Notes: generated from the letters alone by a model not told the origin. A DNA stretch of 64,000 nucleotides from Desulfamplus magnetovallimortis (GCF_900170035.1 NZ_LT828543.1:188010-252009), one strand, 5' to 3'. Shown: positions 1-10,248, counted from the first letter of the stretch. Program-made: numbers and translations.

Positions 1-1678
1 TATTTTTATATCCCTTTTTCTCAAGGACAGTTTCAACAGATTCCATCATCTGACAGAGGAAATTATATGTCTGGGTTGGAGTAACTGTTCCCTTGGGAAA
101 GGGGATGTGCTCTTCCGGCAGTTTATTCAGTAAAAGGAAGAGATGATAGTTTTCGATGGTGATTTTAAGAACATTAGCAGGTTTTTTGCCATCAAAAGAC
201 TCCACGGCAAACTCTGTTTTCATGGCAGCGAGCTCAGAAAATTCCCTTTCAATCCATGCATCAACAAGTTGCTCTATTATAATGAGCATATGATAGATAT
301 CATTGGGCGTTACAATACGTTCCTCTCCGAAGCGACTTACAATGAGATTGAAAAGTTCAGCAATGGACTCAATGTTTCTGCCGGCATTTCGGCTCTTTTC
401 AATCTGTTCAAGAGTATTATAGCTATAACTTACAACTTCATCCATACGCCTTGTAATCTGTTCAGAGTTATCATTTGCTTCATTCATGTGGTCATTCATG
501 GAGACCATCATTCGTGTCTGCTCTTCCATGAGATCATGGATGGAGAGGGTTATACTGTTCATTTCCCTGACAACAGATTCAACAGTTTCAATGGATGAAA
601 CAGACATGGGAATCTTCTGAAGTATCTGATCCACGATTTCAGTTATGGCTTCTGACATGGATGCTGTCTGTTTTGCAAGATTTCCAACCTCTTTGGCAAT
701 TACTGCAAAACCCTTACCTGCTTCACCTGCTCTGGCTGCCTCCACATTTGCATTAAGTGCAAGGATGTGTGTCTGTGCCATTATCTCCTGTATGGTCTGG
801 GTTGTCTTGGAAATATTGCTTGCCATTTGGCTTAAATCCGTGATGAGCTTTCTTGTGGAACGGGACTCTGTCAAAGCTGTCTCACTGATCTTGCGGCTAT
901 TTTTTACATTTTCTGCAATAACAAGGTTTTTTGAGGAGCTAAGAGTAATTGCATCTCCAAGTTTTAAAATAAGATCTGTCACTTCCCTTGAAAAAGATGC
1001 AACATTCTGTGCCTGTTTTGAAGTATCCTGTGCAATTTCCTGAACTTTAACCGAAGATGCCATAAGTGCCCCTGAAGCCATGGTAAGCTCTCCGGAGGTA
1101 TTTTCAATCTGCTCTTCCACAACCTTTTCCCAACGTTTCTGGTTTCGCTCTCGGGTTATAAGCTCCCATGTCACCAGTATTCTCCTGTCAAGCGGATTAT
1201 TCTGGTAAAGGGGCACAGCATATGAAGAAATAATTTCACTGCCGATATCAAGGACTGAATTAACAGGAAAGGATGGATTGTTTAAAAACAGGGCTTTTTG
1301 TTTATCAGGATTCAGATAGAAATCAAAATAGTTATATGCGGTAATCTGCTCAATTTTTTTAATTGGAAGCCAGTTGCATATTTTATTGAATATTGATACA
1401 AAGTGGTTATTATAAAAGAGGATCTCCCCACTTGGATTAATAACAAAAATTCCGGTATTTATATTGTCAAGAGTTGAATATTCCCGCAGAGTTTTTTTTC
1501 CGCTGGAAACAAAGTAAAACAGTGCAAAAAGGAGCAAAGAGAGTATGAAAAGGATAACAATCCTTGACAAAAATGCATCCTTTAGAAATGAAAATGCCGG
1601 AATGACGGTGGTGACCTCAAAAATCATCACAGCAAAAAAAGAGAAGAGGAGTATGTAAAGCGTATTCTTTAAGGTCAT
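1..1678 (-). CDS. Methyl-accepting chemotaxis protein, PAS-containing (3' end outside window)
   Basis: Reads without a stop from an ATG at 1678 to the left edge, so the C-terminus is missing. Two hydrophobic N-terminal segments (about residues 7-30 and 38-58) are followed by a PAS-like region (about 65-165) and then a chemoreceptor signalling domain. The hairpin tip carries the family hallmark [20 protein letters not shown] near residues 305-325 (about 705-765). Such proteins sense a ligand and control CheA autophosphorylation. The short loop between the two membrane segments suggests a PAS-sensed cytoplasmic or redox signal rather than a large periplasmic ligand domain. A further 150 or more residues follow the signalling domain, an unusual extension. 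It is divergent from the hybrid kinase at 2077, with a tandem repeat array between them. The family call is firm; the ligand is unknown. Confidence 0.85.
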   Translation of the reverse strand, partial: MTLKNTLYILLFSFFAVMIFEVTTVIPAFSFLKDAFLSRIVILFILSLLLFALFYFVSSGKKTLREYSTLDNINTGIFVINPSGEILFYNNHFVSIFNKICNWLPIKKIEQITAYNYFDFYLNPDKQKALFLNNPSFPVNSVLDIGSEIISSYAVPLYQNNPLDRRILVTWELITRERNQKRWEKVVEEQIENTSGELTMASGALMASSVKVQEIAQDTSKQAQNVASFSREVTDLILKLGDAITLSSSKNLVIAENVKNSRKISETALTESRSTRKLITDLSQMASNISKTTQTIQEIMAQTHILALNANVEAARAGEAGKGFAVIAKEVGNLAKQTASMSEAITEIVDQILQKIPMSVSSIETVESVVREMNSITLSIHDLMEEQTRMMVSMNDHMNEANDNSEQITRRMDEVVSYSYNTLEQIEKSRNAGRNIESIAELFNLIVSRFGEERIVTPNDIYHMLIIIEQLVDAWIEREFSELAAMKTEFAVESFDGKKPANVLKITIENYHLFLLLNKLPEEHIPFPKGTVTPTQTYNFLCQMMESVETVLEKKGYKN

Positions 1679-1786
1679 TTTTTTATGCTTGCTCTTATGG
1701 TAATTGTCAGGAATCCACTTATAATAATGGTTACAGGATTATTAATCAAGGCATCATTTTGTTTGCCATGCCAGTTTTTATTTTTT

Positions 1787-2005
1787 ATTTGCAACCCAGA
1801 ACCGATCAAAACCAGTTTTTTTCTTATTTGCAACCCTGAACCGATCAAAACCAGTTTTTTTTCTTATTTGCAACCCAGAGCCGATCAAAACCAATTTTTT
1901 TCTTATTTGTAACTCAGAACCGATCAAAACCAATTTTTTTTCTTATTTGCAATCCTCAAACGATCAAAACCAGCTTTTATTTTTATTTGCAACCCTGAAC
2001 CGCTG
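1787..2005. repeat. Tandem repeat array, about six units of 39-40 bp
   Basis: Units begin at about 1787, 1826, 1866, 1905, 1945 and 1985. Each starts ATTTGCAACCC, continues with GAACCGATCAAAACCA and ends in a T-rich run whose length changes by one base. The last unit is truncated. The array fills most of the 398 bp between the divergent chemoreceptor and hybrid kinase genes; no gene is seen there. It has no unique spacers, so it is not a CRISPR array. Confidence 0.9.
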
Positions 2006-2076
2006 AAATCATTAACAACAACCTTGGTCTTCCCAGATTTTTTACGGGGCCATCAACTTTTACAGGTGGTAATACC

Positions 2077-5000
2077 ATGAATCCAAGTGGATACAGCACA
2101 AACAGGAATAAAATCAAGGAAGAAAAAAACGTGGAAGATGTGGAAAGAGAAAATGTTCTTCAAAAAATCTTCCACAATATTATGGATACCCTCTCTTCTC
2201 ACATTGCAGTTATAGACAGTAACTGCATGATTGTGGCTGTAAACAAGGCATGGAAAAAATTTGGAGATGAAAACGGACATATATGTCCAAGAGCCTGTGT
2301 TGGACAAAACTATCTTGAAGTGTGTGAGAATGCTCAAGGCAAAGGGAGCCAGGAAGCATCAGAAGTTGGAAATGGACTTAAGGAAATCATGGCTGGCAAC
2401 CTTAACACTTTTTCCATTGAATATCCATGTCACTCAGATAGAGAAAACCGTTGGTTCAGGGTGACAATAAAGAAATTATCTGCTGCTGGAAAAATGTGGG
2501 CAGTTATTGAACACCACAACATCTCAGAAATGAAACTTGCTGAACTTAATTTTAAAAACAGTGAAAATAAACTTAACGGTATTATCAAATCAATTCCTGA
2601 CGTCATGTGCATGATGGACAAGGATCTTAATCTAATCTGGACAAATGGTGTTGCAAGAAAAATTTTCGGTGAGAATATTGATGGACAAAAATGCTTTAAT
2701 TCCTATGGTGGGAAAAATAATCAGTGTGAAAAATGCATTGTTCAAAAAACATTTTCAGATAATGCCACCCACTCAAGTGAATATACCCACATGGATATAA
2801 ATGGCAGGGAGAGGACTTTTTTCTGCACATCCAGTGTGGTAAGCTATGACAATGCTGGCAATCCTTCCGAAGTCATGGAGATCATGCATGATATTACGGA
2901 TAAAAAGGAATCAGAAAAGCAGATCAAAAAACTCTCACTTGCAGTGGAATACAGCCCTGCAAGTGTTGTTATAACAGACATTAATGGAACTATAGAGTAT
3001 GTTAATGCAAAATTCACACAGGTTACAGGATACTCATTTGAAGAGGCAATTGGACAAAATCCAAGGATACTCAGCTCAGGTCGTCAGACAAAAGCGTACT
3101 ATTCCCACCTCTGGAAAACAATTCTTGGCGGCAAGGAGTGGAAAGGAGAGTTTGCCAATCACAAAAAAAATGGCTCTCTCTACTGTGAAGCTGCATCTAT
3201 CTCTCCCATATTCAGTGAAAACGGTAAAATAATCAACTTTGTTGCAATAAAGGAAGATATCACTGCAAGAAAAAAAATGATAAAAAAGCTTAAAGAAGCC
3301 AGAGATAAGGCCGAATCTGCAACAAGAGCAAAAAGTGACTTTCTTGCAACAATGTCCCATGAGATCCGTACCCCCATGAACGCAATTCTGGGCATGAGCC
3401 ATCTGCTCATGGAGTCAAACCTTAATGACACCCAACACAACTATATCTCCATTATCCAGTCTTCTGCCGATGCACTGCTTTCAATTATCAATGATATTCT
3501 GGATATTTCAAAAATTGAGGCTGGAAAAATTGATCTGGAAAAAATTGAGTTTCAATTCTGTACTATTATTGACAAAATATTTAATGTACTGAAATTCACA
3601 GCAAAGGAGAAGGGGCTGGAGCTTATATATGATTTTGACCATCCCATTCCACTTCTACTGTCCGGTGACCCAACAAGGGTGAGCCAGGTTATCATGAATC
3701 TTGTGAGCAACGCCCTTAAATATACTGAAAAGGGACATGTTATTGTCTCATCCACCATACAACCCCACGACAACAGCCACATTCTCCTTAAAATTTCAGT
3801 GAAAGATAGTGGTATTGGCATAACAGCCGAACAGATCAAAATGCTCTTCAGACCATTTACACAGGTTGACAGCTCAACAACAAGAAAATATGGTGGCACA
3901 GGATTAGGGCTTGCCATTGTAAAGCGTTTTGCCAACCTTATGGACGGAGATGTCGAGGTGCAAAGTATCCCTGGAAAATGCTCCACATTTTCAGTAACTA
4001 TGAAGCTGGAAAAAAGCCCATGTTCAAAAATTCCATCCCTGCCGATGGAAAACCTTGCCGGTTTAAGGGCATTGATAGTGGAATCTGGAATTAATTCAGG
4101 AAAATCACTTCAAAAATCACTTTATGCCCTTGGCATTGACAGCACGCTTGTATCATCTTATGAAGAAACTCTGAATCTTATCAAAAAAGAGAGAGCCTCC
4201 CATCCGTGGAACCTGATTCTGTTTGACTACAAATTGTCAGAAGTAGCTGGCAGGAATTTTTTAATGTCGATATCTGGAGATAACTTCCCTGACAAAAAAC
4301 ATGAAAGTGCTTTTTTGATAATGCACGATATAAATGATGGAGATAAGGCAACAAAAAATAATCCCCTGTTTTCAGGCATCACAAATAAACACATTGATTT
4401 TCTGGAACGTCCTGTTACGCCATTAAATCTTGTTAGAAAGCTTCTTAGGGCAGTTGAAAGTAGAATTAATATCCAAAATGAACCAAAGATGGACAAAACA
4501 TCACGAGCTTTTTCTTCATCTTTTAATAGAGATTTTGGAGGTGTCAGTGTATTGATTGTTGATGATGATTCCATCAATCGGGAAATTGTCTCTGTTCTGC
4601 TTCAAAAAACAGGGATAACTGTTTATCATGCACTTGATGGAGAATCTGCTGTTGCCATGGTAACCGAACACTGTTTTGATTTGATACTAATGGATATTGA
4701 AATGCCGATCATGGATGGCATTGAGGCAACTCTGAAAATTCGATGCCTTGACGTACCCTGGGCTTCAAGGGTACCTATTGTGGCTTTAACAGGTCATGTC
4801 ATGATGGATATCAAACAAAAATGTATTGAATCAGGCATGAATGACCATCTCGCAAAACCACTAAAACCCAAAAAACTCAAGGAGATGCTTCTAAAATGGC
4901 TCCCCTCTTCCGAGGCTCTACTTCAATCATCTCCAAATACAAATAGTGAAAAGAGTGTGAACAATTTTCATGATAAAGGGATAGATAAACTTTTTCATCA

Positions 5001-5946
5001 TAAAGAGGCGGGTAAAGACTCTTATGATGAAGGAGTGGGTAAAGATTTTCATGATGAATGGCTGGGTAAAGACGTTCATGATGAAGAGTTGGATAAAGAT
5101 TTTCATGGTGAGGGGACGGAGAATCGTCTTCATGAAGAAAAAATGGTAAAATCAACTGGTCAGGAAGATCTTATCGTATTTAAAGATGGCCTTCGTTATC
5201 TTAATAACAATATGACACTCTATCGAAAAATGCTTGGCGTATTTGTTGAAAGTTTTAGCACAATGGACAAAGAGCTTTTTGAGATGCTTGACAAAAAAGA
5301 CATAGAGGGTGCAAGACAACTGATGCACAAGATAAAATCAAGCTCTGCAATGATAGGTGCACGGAAACTTTCCCATGTTTCAGGGGAGCTTGAACAGTTT
5401 TTTTTAAAGAATAAAACCATAAAATCACATAAATCTTCATGGTCTGATTCAACGAGTTCCCCAGATCATAAAAAGAGTGAAAGATATTCTCACAATGAAA
5501 CTAAATGGACAAAATCAATTCCCACCCCCGACCATGAAAACCATGGGGAGTTTTTGCGCAGCAACATCAACAACATTGATTCTGAAAAAAATATAATAAC
5601 AAAAATTAATTATTTCAATGAACTATTACATAAGGTACTCCAGGCATCCAGACAACTGAAAGATTCCATTGATGAGCAACATGATATTGACAAAAGCAGG
5701 AAAACAGACATCATAAAAGAGTGTGCTCCTCGGGAGATCAAAAATAGAATTGAAACCCTTCTTGATTTTGTCCGCAAACATCAGCCGGGAGAATCACGCT
5801 CCATCCTGGCGGAAATAAAAAACAGCAATGATGATTTCCTGTTTCAAAAGGAGCTTGAACAAATTGAGATTATTATAGGACAATATCGTTTCAAGGATGC
5901 AGAAAAACTGATCATGATTCTGCTTGAAAGATGCCGGGAACAATAA
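2077..5946 (+). CDS. Hybrid sensor histidine kinase (PAS x3, HisKA, HATPase, two receivers, HPt)
   Basis: A 1289-residue cytoplasmic phosphorelay kinase with no clear membrane segment. Three PAS-type regions (about 40-150, 160-280, 285-400) precede the dimerization/phosphoacceptor domain with MSHEIRTPMNAILG (His428) and a HATPase with GTGLGLAIVKRF. The first receiver (about 665-800) looks degenerate: the acidic pair is replaced by VESG, although a D remains in LILFDYKL. The second (about 815-935) is intact, with VDDD and the phosphoacceptor Asp873 in LMDIEMP. Residues about 963-1023 are 9-residue KDFHDE-type repeats from a 27-bp minisatellite. An HPt domain follows, with His1084 in LMHKIKSSS. 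The gene ends 1 bp before the HD-GYP regulator at 5948, its likely phosphorelay target. Confidence 0.93.
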   Translation: MNPSGYSTNRNKIKEEKNVEDVERENVLQKIFHNIMDTLSSHIAVIDSNCMIVAVNKAWKKFGDENGHICPRACVGQNYLEVCENAQGKGSQEASEVGNGLKEIMAGNLNTFSIEYPCHSDRENRWFRVTIKKLSAAGKMWAVIEHHNISEMKLAELNFKNSENKLNGIIKSIPDVMCMMDKDLNLIWTNGVARKIFGENIDGQKCFNSYGGKNNQCEKCIVQKTFSDNATHSSEYTHMDINGRERTFFCTSSVVSYDNAGNPSEVMEIMHDITDKKESEKQIKKLSLAVEYSPASVVITDINGTIEYVNAKFTQVTGYSFEEAIGQNPRILSSGRQTKAYYSHLWKTILGGKEWKGEFANHKKNGSLYCEAASISPIFSENGKIINFVAIKEDITARKKMIKKLKEARDKAESATRAKSDFLATMSHEIRTPMNAILGMSHLLMESNLNDTQHNYISIIQSSADALLSIINDILDISKIEAGKIDLEKIEFQFCTIIDKIFNVLKFTAKEKGLELIYDFDHPIPLLLSGDPTRVSQVIMNLVSNALKYTEKGHVIVSSTIQPHDNSHILLKISVKDSGIGITAEQIKMLFRPFTQVDSSTTRKYGGTGLGLAIVKRFANLMDGDVEVQSIPGKCSTFSVTMKLEKSPCSKIPSLPMENLAGLRALIVESGINSGKSLQKSLYALGIDSTLVSSYEETLNLIKKERASHPWNLILFDYKLSEVAGRNFLMSISGDNFPDKKHESAFLIMHDINDGDKATKNNPLFSGITNKHIDFLERPVTPLNLVRKLLRAVESRINIQNEPKMDKTSRAFSSSFNRDFGGVSVLIVDDDSINREIVSVLLQKTGITVYHALDGESAVAMVTEHCFDLILMDIEMPIMDGIEATLKIRCLDVPWASRVPIVALTGHVMMDIKQKCIESGMNDHLAKPLKPKKLKEMLLKWLPSSEALLQSSPNTNSEKSVNNFHDKGIDKLFHHKEAGKDSYDEGVGKDFHDEWLGKDVHDEELDKDFHGEGTENRLHEEKMVKSTGQEDLIVFKDGLRYLNNNMTLYRKMLGVFVESFSTMDKELFEMLDKKDIEGARQLMHKIKSSSAMIGARKLSHVSGELEQFFLKNKTIKSHKSSWSDSTSSPDHKKSERYSHNETKWTKSIPTPDHENHGEFLRSNINNIDSEKNIITKINYFNELLHKVLQASRQLKDSIDEQHDIDKSRKTDIIKECAPREIKNRIETLLDFVRKHQPGESRSILAEIKNSNDDFLFQKELEQIEIIIGQYRFKDAEKLIMILLERCREQ
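4963..5148 (+). repeat. In-frame 27-bp minisatellite inside the hybrid kinase
   Basis: About six to seven 27-bp units; the clearest start at 4987, 5014, 5041, 5068 and 5095. Each encodes a 9-residue unit of the KDFHDExxG type. It lies in the linker between the second receiver and the HPt domain. The unit length is a multiple of three, so changes in copy number keep the frame. Confidence 0.88.
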
Positions 5947-5947
5947 G

Positions 5948-7042
5948 ATGACAGAGATGAAAAAACATAAAATTCTTGTGGTTGATGACAGTAAGCCCAA
6001 CATTGATCTGATTGTTGAGGTTCTTAACAATGAATATACAGTAAGTGTTGCCATGAACGGTAAGGATGCTGTGCAGCTTGTTGCTGAGAATCCTCCTGAT
6101 CTTGTTCTACTTGATGTGATGATGCCGGGCATGGATGGTTATGAAGTTTGCAAAATACTTAAATCCAACAAAAAAACCAGAGAGATACCTGTAATTTTTC
6201 TTACTGCCCTTGACGAGGAGGATGATGAGGCATTAGGCCTTGATATGGGTGCTGTTGACTATATTACAAAACCATTTCGTCCCCGACTTCTGGAGAGAAG
6301 GGTAAAAAACCAGATGATTCTCAAGGATCACCGCGATAACCTTGAGGAGATGGTGAAACAGCGTACACGGCTTTTGAATCTGACCCAGGATGTCACCATC
6401 GAAAGCCTTGGAAACCTTGCGGAGTACAGAGATCAGGAGACAGGAGGACATATTAAACGCACAAAAAACTATGTCAATTGCCTGGCAACCGAGATCCGGA
6501 AACAGGGCAAATATCCAAAAAGCAATATAACCGATGGCTACATTGAACTTCTTACAAAATCTGCTCCTTTGCATGACATCGGAAAGGTTGGCGTTCCGGA
6601 CAGCATTCTCATGAAACCAGGTCGTCTCACAAGTGAAGAGTTTGAAGAGATGAAAAAGCATACAATCTATGGCAGGGATATTATAGCAGCATCGGAAAGA
6701 AGCCTTGGTGAGGACTCTTTTTTGAGTGTAGCAAGGGAGATAGCATATACCCATCACGAAAAGTGGGATGGGTCAGGATATCCTGAAGGCACAAAAGGAG
6801 AAAATATCCCCATTTCAGGACGCATGATGGCCATAGCTGATGTATATGATGCCTTGATATCCAAACGGGTATATAAAGATCCCTTTTCCCATGAAAAAGC
6901 CATGAAAATTATCATTGAAGGAAACGGCACACATTTTGATCCTGTTATGGTTGAAATTTTTATTATCTGCCAAACCCGCTTCCGTGAGATTGCAATAGAA
7001 TATGCTGATTTTGATGAAGAGAGGCAGACTCTTTCGTCATGA
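5948..7042 (+). CDS. Response regulator with HD-GYP cyclic-di-GMP phosphodiesterase domain
   Basis: An N-terminal receiver (about residues 3-125; KILVVDD, phosphoacceptor Asp56 in LLDVMMPGMDG, and the conserved K in DYITKPF) is followed by an HD-GYP domain. Its metal-binding LHDIGKVGVPD is near residues 208-218 and GSGYPEG near 275-281. HD-GYP domains hydrolyse cyclic-di-GMP to pGpG or GMP. The start at 5948 (MTEMKK) follows the stop of the upstream kinase by one base. An in-frame ATG at 5924 would overlap the kinase gene and add eight residues. The spacing implies translational coupling and a single phosphorelay output unit. Confidence 0.93.
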   Translation: MTEMKKHKILVVDDSKPNIDLIVEVLNNEYTVSVAMNGKDAVQLVAENPPDLVLLDVMMPGMDGYEVCKILKSNKKTREIPVIFLTALDEEDDEALGLDMGAVDYITKPFRPRLLERRVKNQMILKDHRDNLEEMVKQRTRLLNLTQDVTIESLGNLAEYRDQETGGHIKRTKNYVNCLATEIRKQGKYPKSNITDGYIELLTKSAPLHDIGKVGVPDSILMKPGRLTSEEFEEMKKHTIYGRDIIAASERSLGEDSFLSVAREIAYTHHEKWDGSGYPEGTKGENIPISGRMMAIADVYDALISKRVYKDPFSHEKAMKIIIEGNGTHFDPVMVEIFIICQTRFREIAIEYADFDEERQTLSS

Positions 7043-7196
7043 TTCCCTAACCTGGGGCAAGCCAGAACCAAAAAAAGCACGTTGATCTGGCCGGTGGTAA
7101 AGGTTCCAATGCCTATATCAGAATTAATACTCAGCGTGCCTTGCATCACACCGTCCAGAAATAGTTTCCTGTAATATCTGGAATCAATTCATTTTT

Positions 7197-7265
7197 TTAC
7201 CGTGAAAATGGCTATCATTTTTATATTTGGGAGTCGATTGATACGTAATCAATCATGCCTGTTTA
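7197..7265 (+). repeat. Family C two-hairpin element
   Basis: Begins TTTACCGTGAAAATG, with a first hairpin AAAATG/CATTTT. A TTGGGAG-type linker follows, then a distal hairpin with GATTG and CAATC arms, then CATGCCTGTTTA. It overlaps the 3' end of the Rpn-like gene: the last residues and the TGA stop of that gene (7249-7251) lie inside it. The rest of the gap 7043-7196 holds nothing recognised. Confidence 0.85.
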
Positions 7266-8175
7266 TCTCTTCAATTGACAACCCTGTAAACTCAGAAATT
7301 TTATCAATGGATTCACCTTTTTTAAGCATTCGGCTTACAACGGTTTTCAAACCCTTTTCAATCCCTATCTTTTCGCCCTTTTCAATTCCTATCTTTTCAC
7401 CCTCTTCAATACCATCCATTTTTGCCGTTGTGATCATATCTCGCTCACGAACAAGATTTACTACATAACGTTCATAATCAGCCTTTTCTGATCTGCTCAT
7501 ATGGATATAGGATAGCTTCTCTTTTGCTTTATCAATATTTTTAGACTTAAAATCATCCCTTACCTGTTCATTTTTTATCATATATATCCATTCATCAATA
7601 TATCGCTTTATAATATCCTGAAACTTATAAATCTGAATAAAATAGTACTCGGGAAAGATATCTTTATCCACAAACTTATACTTTGATTCCAATCCATCCA
7701 TTACCTCAACCCTCTCTTTTATCTTCAATGGATTGCCGGTATTCATGCCGAGGAATCGTGTTGTGCCTTTATAGAGATAGTCATCTCCGGTGCCGAAGTT
7801 GAAATAGAGGATACTTATGGAGATTACCTTGCTGATATTTTTAAAATCTTCACCCAGTTTCATATTTTCAACAATAACCTTTGATGTGCCAAAGAGGAGC
7901 CGCTCCAGATAGTCCCTTTCACGGGTGTTTTGAATCTCAATGATGATTTTGCGTTTATGGCTATCCTCAACCATTAAATCCACGCGGTTAAATTTATCAT
8001 CCTCCTGTTTCTGGTTCCCTTCACTTTCAAGGAGATTTAATATTTTGATGTTTTCATCTTCGAGCAATGCACAAAGGAATCCTTCAAGAACATCAAAGTT
8101 GGCTTTATCACGTAAGAGGCTCTTTATTGCCCAGTCAAACCTGATTACACGATTGCGGTCTGAAAAATCTGTCAT
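7249..8175 (-). CDS. Rpn-family PD-(D/E)XK nuclease / putative transposase-like protein
   Basis: A 308-residue protein of the recombination-promoting nuclease/transposase-like family. It opens with RFDWAIKSLLRDKANFDVLE, the characteristic start of the group. The PD-(D/E)XK core is visible as NRVDLMVED followed by KIIIEIQNTRERDYLERLL (about residues 73-100). The middle matches the family (YLYKGTTRFLGMN, the IQIYKF region). The C-terminus is rich in short GEKIGIEKG repeats before a helix-turn-helix-like ISEFTGLSIEEI tail. Members relocalise to nucleoids and promote recombination in other bacteria. The stop codon lies in a family C repeat, so the natural C-terminus may have been altered. Confidence 0.85.
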   Translation of the reverse strand: MTDFSDRNRVIRFDWAIKSLLRDKANFDVLEGFLCALLEDENIKILNLLESEGNQKQEDDKFNRVDLMVEDSHKRKIIIEIQNTRERDYLERLLFGTSKVIVENMKLGEDFKNISKVISISILYFNFGTGDDYLYKGTTRFLGMNTGNPLKIKERVEVMDGLESKYKFVDKDIFPEYYFIQIYKFQDIIKRYIDEWIYMIKNEQVRDDFKSKNIDKAKEKLSYIHMSRSEKADYERYVVNLVRERDMITTAKMDGIEEGEKIGIEKGEKIGIEKGLKTVVSRMLKKGESIDKISEFTGLSIEEINRHD

Positions 8176-8198
8176 ATCAATATCCTCTTTGGTCTGTT

Positions 8199-8381
8199 CT
8201 CAAAATCGACATCTTATTGCTTTTTCAGAAGTTATTGCATTTGTCTGAATCAGGATAACCAGGATGGATAGGATGTTCAGGATAGACAATCCTGCCTTAT
8301 CCTGTTAATCCTGGGAATCCTGGGAATCCTGATTCAGACTGTGTTGACAAGGCTTACAATATCATAGGTGTCGATTTTGAG
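8199..8381 (+). repeat. Family A fold-back repeat, full copy
   Basis: A 183-bp element bounded by CTCAAAATCGACA and its inverse TGTCGATTTTGAG. Inside, GTCTGAATCAGGAT pairs with ATCCTGATTCAGAC around alternating AGGAT and ATCCT motifs. It lies upstream of the Rpn-like gene and downstream of the ATPase gene's stop. Further copies in this window are listed separately. Confidence 0.92.
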
Positions 8382-8395
8382 TCTGTTTTGTATTT

Positions 8396-8637
8396 TTTAT
8401 ATGAAAGTCTCCGTAACAGCCTGTTTTAAAAACGACTTTCATCCCTTCGATTGTGGCGGTAATCCGCCATGTACGTTATAAGAAAGTCCCCGTATTTCAA
8501 GGTTTTTTCAGGGCTTTCATGCTTCGTTGTGGCAAGATGGTTTTGCCATGGCCGTTATATAAAGTCTCAATAAATAGCTGTTTTTAAAACGACTTTCATT
8601 TCTTCGATTGTGGCGGGCATCCGCCATGTACGTTATA
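8396..8637 (+). repeat. Family B two-hairpin elements, three tandem units
   Basis: Units at about 8396-8480, 8481-8557 and 8555-8637. Each has a proximal hairpin (GAAAGTC to GACTTTC, or GAAAGTCC to GGGCTTTC), a TTCGATTGT or TTCGTTGT linker, a distal hairpin and CATG-nn-CGTTATA. The distal arms are GGCGG/CCGCC, GGCAA/TTGCC and GGCGG/CCGCC. The right end overlaps the stop codon of the ATPase gene at 8633. With the family A copy this fills the gap 8176-8632. Confidence 0.9.
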
Positions 8638-10228
8638 CCCATCCTATGGCAACGACATTAAGCATAATACCATCTATTTGATCCTGCCCGGACAGCTTTA
8701 AAAGAACATCTTCATCTTCAAGTGGTACAAAAATGGTTAGAGTCGTGGATTTATAATTTAATTTTTTAGCATATTTTACAGCCTGTTTTTTTGAGTGTTG
8801 CATCTCTGCTTGATCTTTAAAGCTCTTTACCTCAATAATACCTTTCTTGTTTTTGCATTTAAGGTGTAGATCAACCCTGCCATTGCCGGTTGGAAATTCA
8901 GGGCTTACGGTACAAAGCCTGCCAACCGCATTTTGCAGCCAAAAATAGAGATGAAAATGCCCCACATATTCTGTATATTGAAGGTCAGATCGTCTTGGTT
9001 GATCCTTCCATGGATTTATTCCCTTTGCCTTGAACCGTTTTAAATAATCTTTATATCTTTGAAGCAGTGCCGGAATATTAATGTATGATGAATCACCTCC
9101 TTCTTCTTCCTCAAAAACATCAGAGAGGGTATCTAAGGGATCAAGGGGCAAAATGGGCAGGCGTTCGCCAAAGAGGTCACCTGTAAGGGCATTGTAGAGT
9201 CTCATTTGGATAAAGGGGCTGGAAAAACGGCAGATTTCATTTTTTTTTCCGTGTGTATCATTGATTGTTTCAAAATCAATAATTCCATTTAAATAGGCAT
9301 AACTGCACCACTCTGAATCAATGGTGAATGGTTGATCTGAATTTGTGAAAAGCTCAACTATCTTATCTTTATATTTGCCCTTTGCTTTTTTGATAAGGTT
9401 TAACACTGTATTGTTCCACTCTCTGTATAAAGCTGCTCTGTAAACATCCTCCCAGGCAGAGATATCAATATTTTTTTGAGTTTCTGTGTTATATTTTTCA
9501 GTTAAAAGTTCTCCAAACCAACAGACAAGACCGGGTTGCCCCCGTGTGGTATCATATACGGTTTGAACAACTTCCGGATCAATGATCTGTCCGCTCTCAT
9601 TCTGGTATTGTTCAAAGAGTTCAACAACTTCATCAATGGTAAAGTTGGGCACATGGAGAGATCGTTGAATATTAAAAGGAGAACCCCTTAGGCTGTCAAC
9701 TCCAAGAACTGCCCTAACTCCAATGAGTGCAAGGCCATGGAGATTGAAGTTCTCTTTATCAAGATAGATGTCCCGAAACATTGTCACAAATTTATCTATA
9801 ACAAGGGGTGGAAGTTTATCAAATTCATCAATAAAAAGGATCAAGGGTTTTTCAAAAATATCTGAAAAAATATCTGCAAACTCCTCCCATGTTCCGGGCT
9901 TCTCAATGTCAACCTTGAAAAATCTTCTGAAAAGCAGTGGAACACGGGAAAAAAAATCTTCAGGCGGATCACTCTCCTCTAAGGATATACCCTGCATTGA
10001 CATCGTAACAATGGCAAATTGATCAGGGTATTTTTCTTCAATCTCTTTTTTAACTTGCCGCATGAGCCATGTTTTACCACACTGCCTTGGTGCCCATATG
10101 GTGAAGAAATGCCCTCTCTCTTCTGGAACACCTATAAGTTGATTACTACATTTCTCTATTAATTTTTTTCGAGGAACACAGAAATGATGCCTGCAATCCA
10201 CAGGGCCGTATGAAAAAAAAGTTCTCAT
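8633..10228 (-). CDS. AAA-like ATPase with C-terminal PD-(D/E)XK nuclease-like domain
   Basis: 531 residues. Walker A APRQCGKT is at about 46-53 and Walker B LILFIDEFDKL at about 129-139, typical of the archaeal-type AAA ATPases often found next to mobile DNA. The C-terminus (about residues 445-531) has GRVDLHLK followed by GIIEVKSF, matching the D...ExK core of the restriction-endonuclease-like fold seen in proteins of the AAA-ATPase/DUF1703 type. The start at 10228 is the first in-frame ATG. The TAA stop lies within the CGTTATA end of a family B repeat, so the last residues may not be ancestral. The role is unknown; DNA processing or defence is possible but not shown. Confidence 0.82.
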   Translation of the reverse strand: MRTFFSYGPVDCRHHFCVPRKKLIEKCSNQLIGVPEERGHFFTIWAPRQCGKTWLMRQVKKEIEEKYPDQFAIVTMSMQGISLEESDPPEDFFSRVPLLFRRFFKVDIEKPGTWEEFADIFSDIFEKPLILFIDEFDKLPPLVIDKFVTMFRDIYLDKENFNLHGLALIGVRAVLGVDSLRGSPFNIQRSLHVPNFTIDEVVELFEQYQNESGQIIDPEVVQTVYDTTRGQPGLVCWFGELLTEKYNTETQKNIDISAWEDVYRAALYREWNNTVLNLIKKAKGKYKDKIVELFTNSDQPFTIDSEWCSYAYLNGIIDFETINDTHGKKNEICRFSSPFIQMRLYNALTGDLFGERLPILPLDPLDTLSDVFEEEEGGDSSYINIPALLQRYKDYLKRFKAKGINPWKDQPRRSDLQYTEYVGHFHLYFWLQNAVGRLCTVSPEFPTGNGRVDLHLKCKNKKGIIEVKSFKDQAEMQHSKKQAVKYAKKLNYKSTTLTIFVPLEDEDVLLKLSGQDQIDGIMLNVVAIGWV

Positions 10229-10248
10229 GGTTTTTACCTGTTTTTCTC

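Noticed and set aside
1787..2005. Possible CRISPR array
   Set aside because: Units abut one another with no unique spacers, vary in T-run length and have no cas genes nearby; it is a plain tandem repeat.
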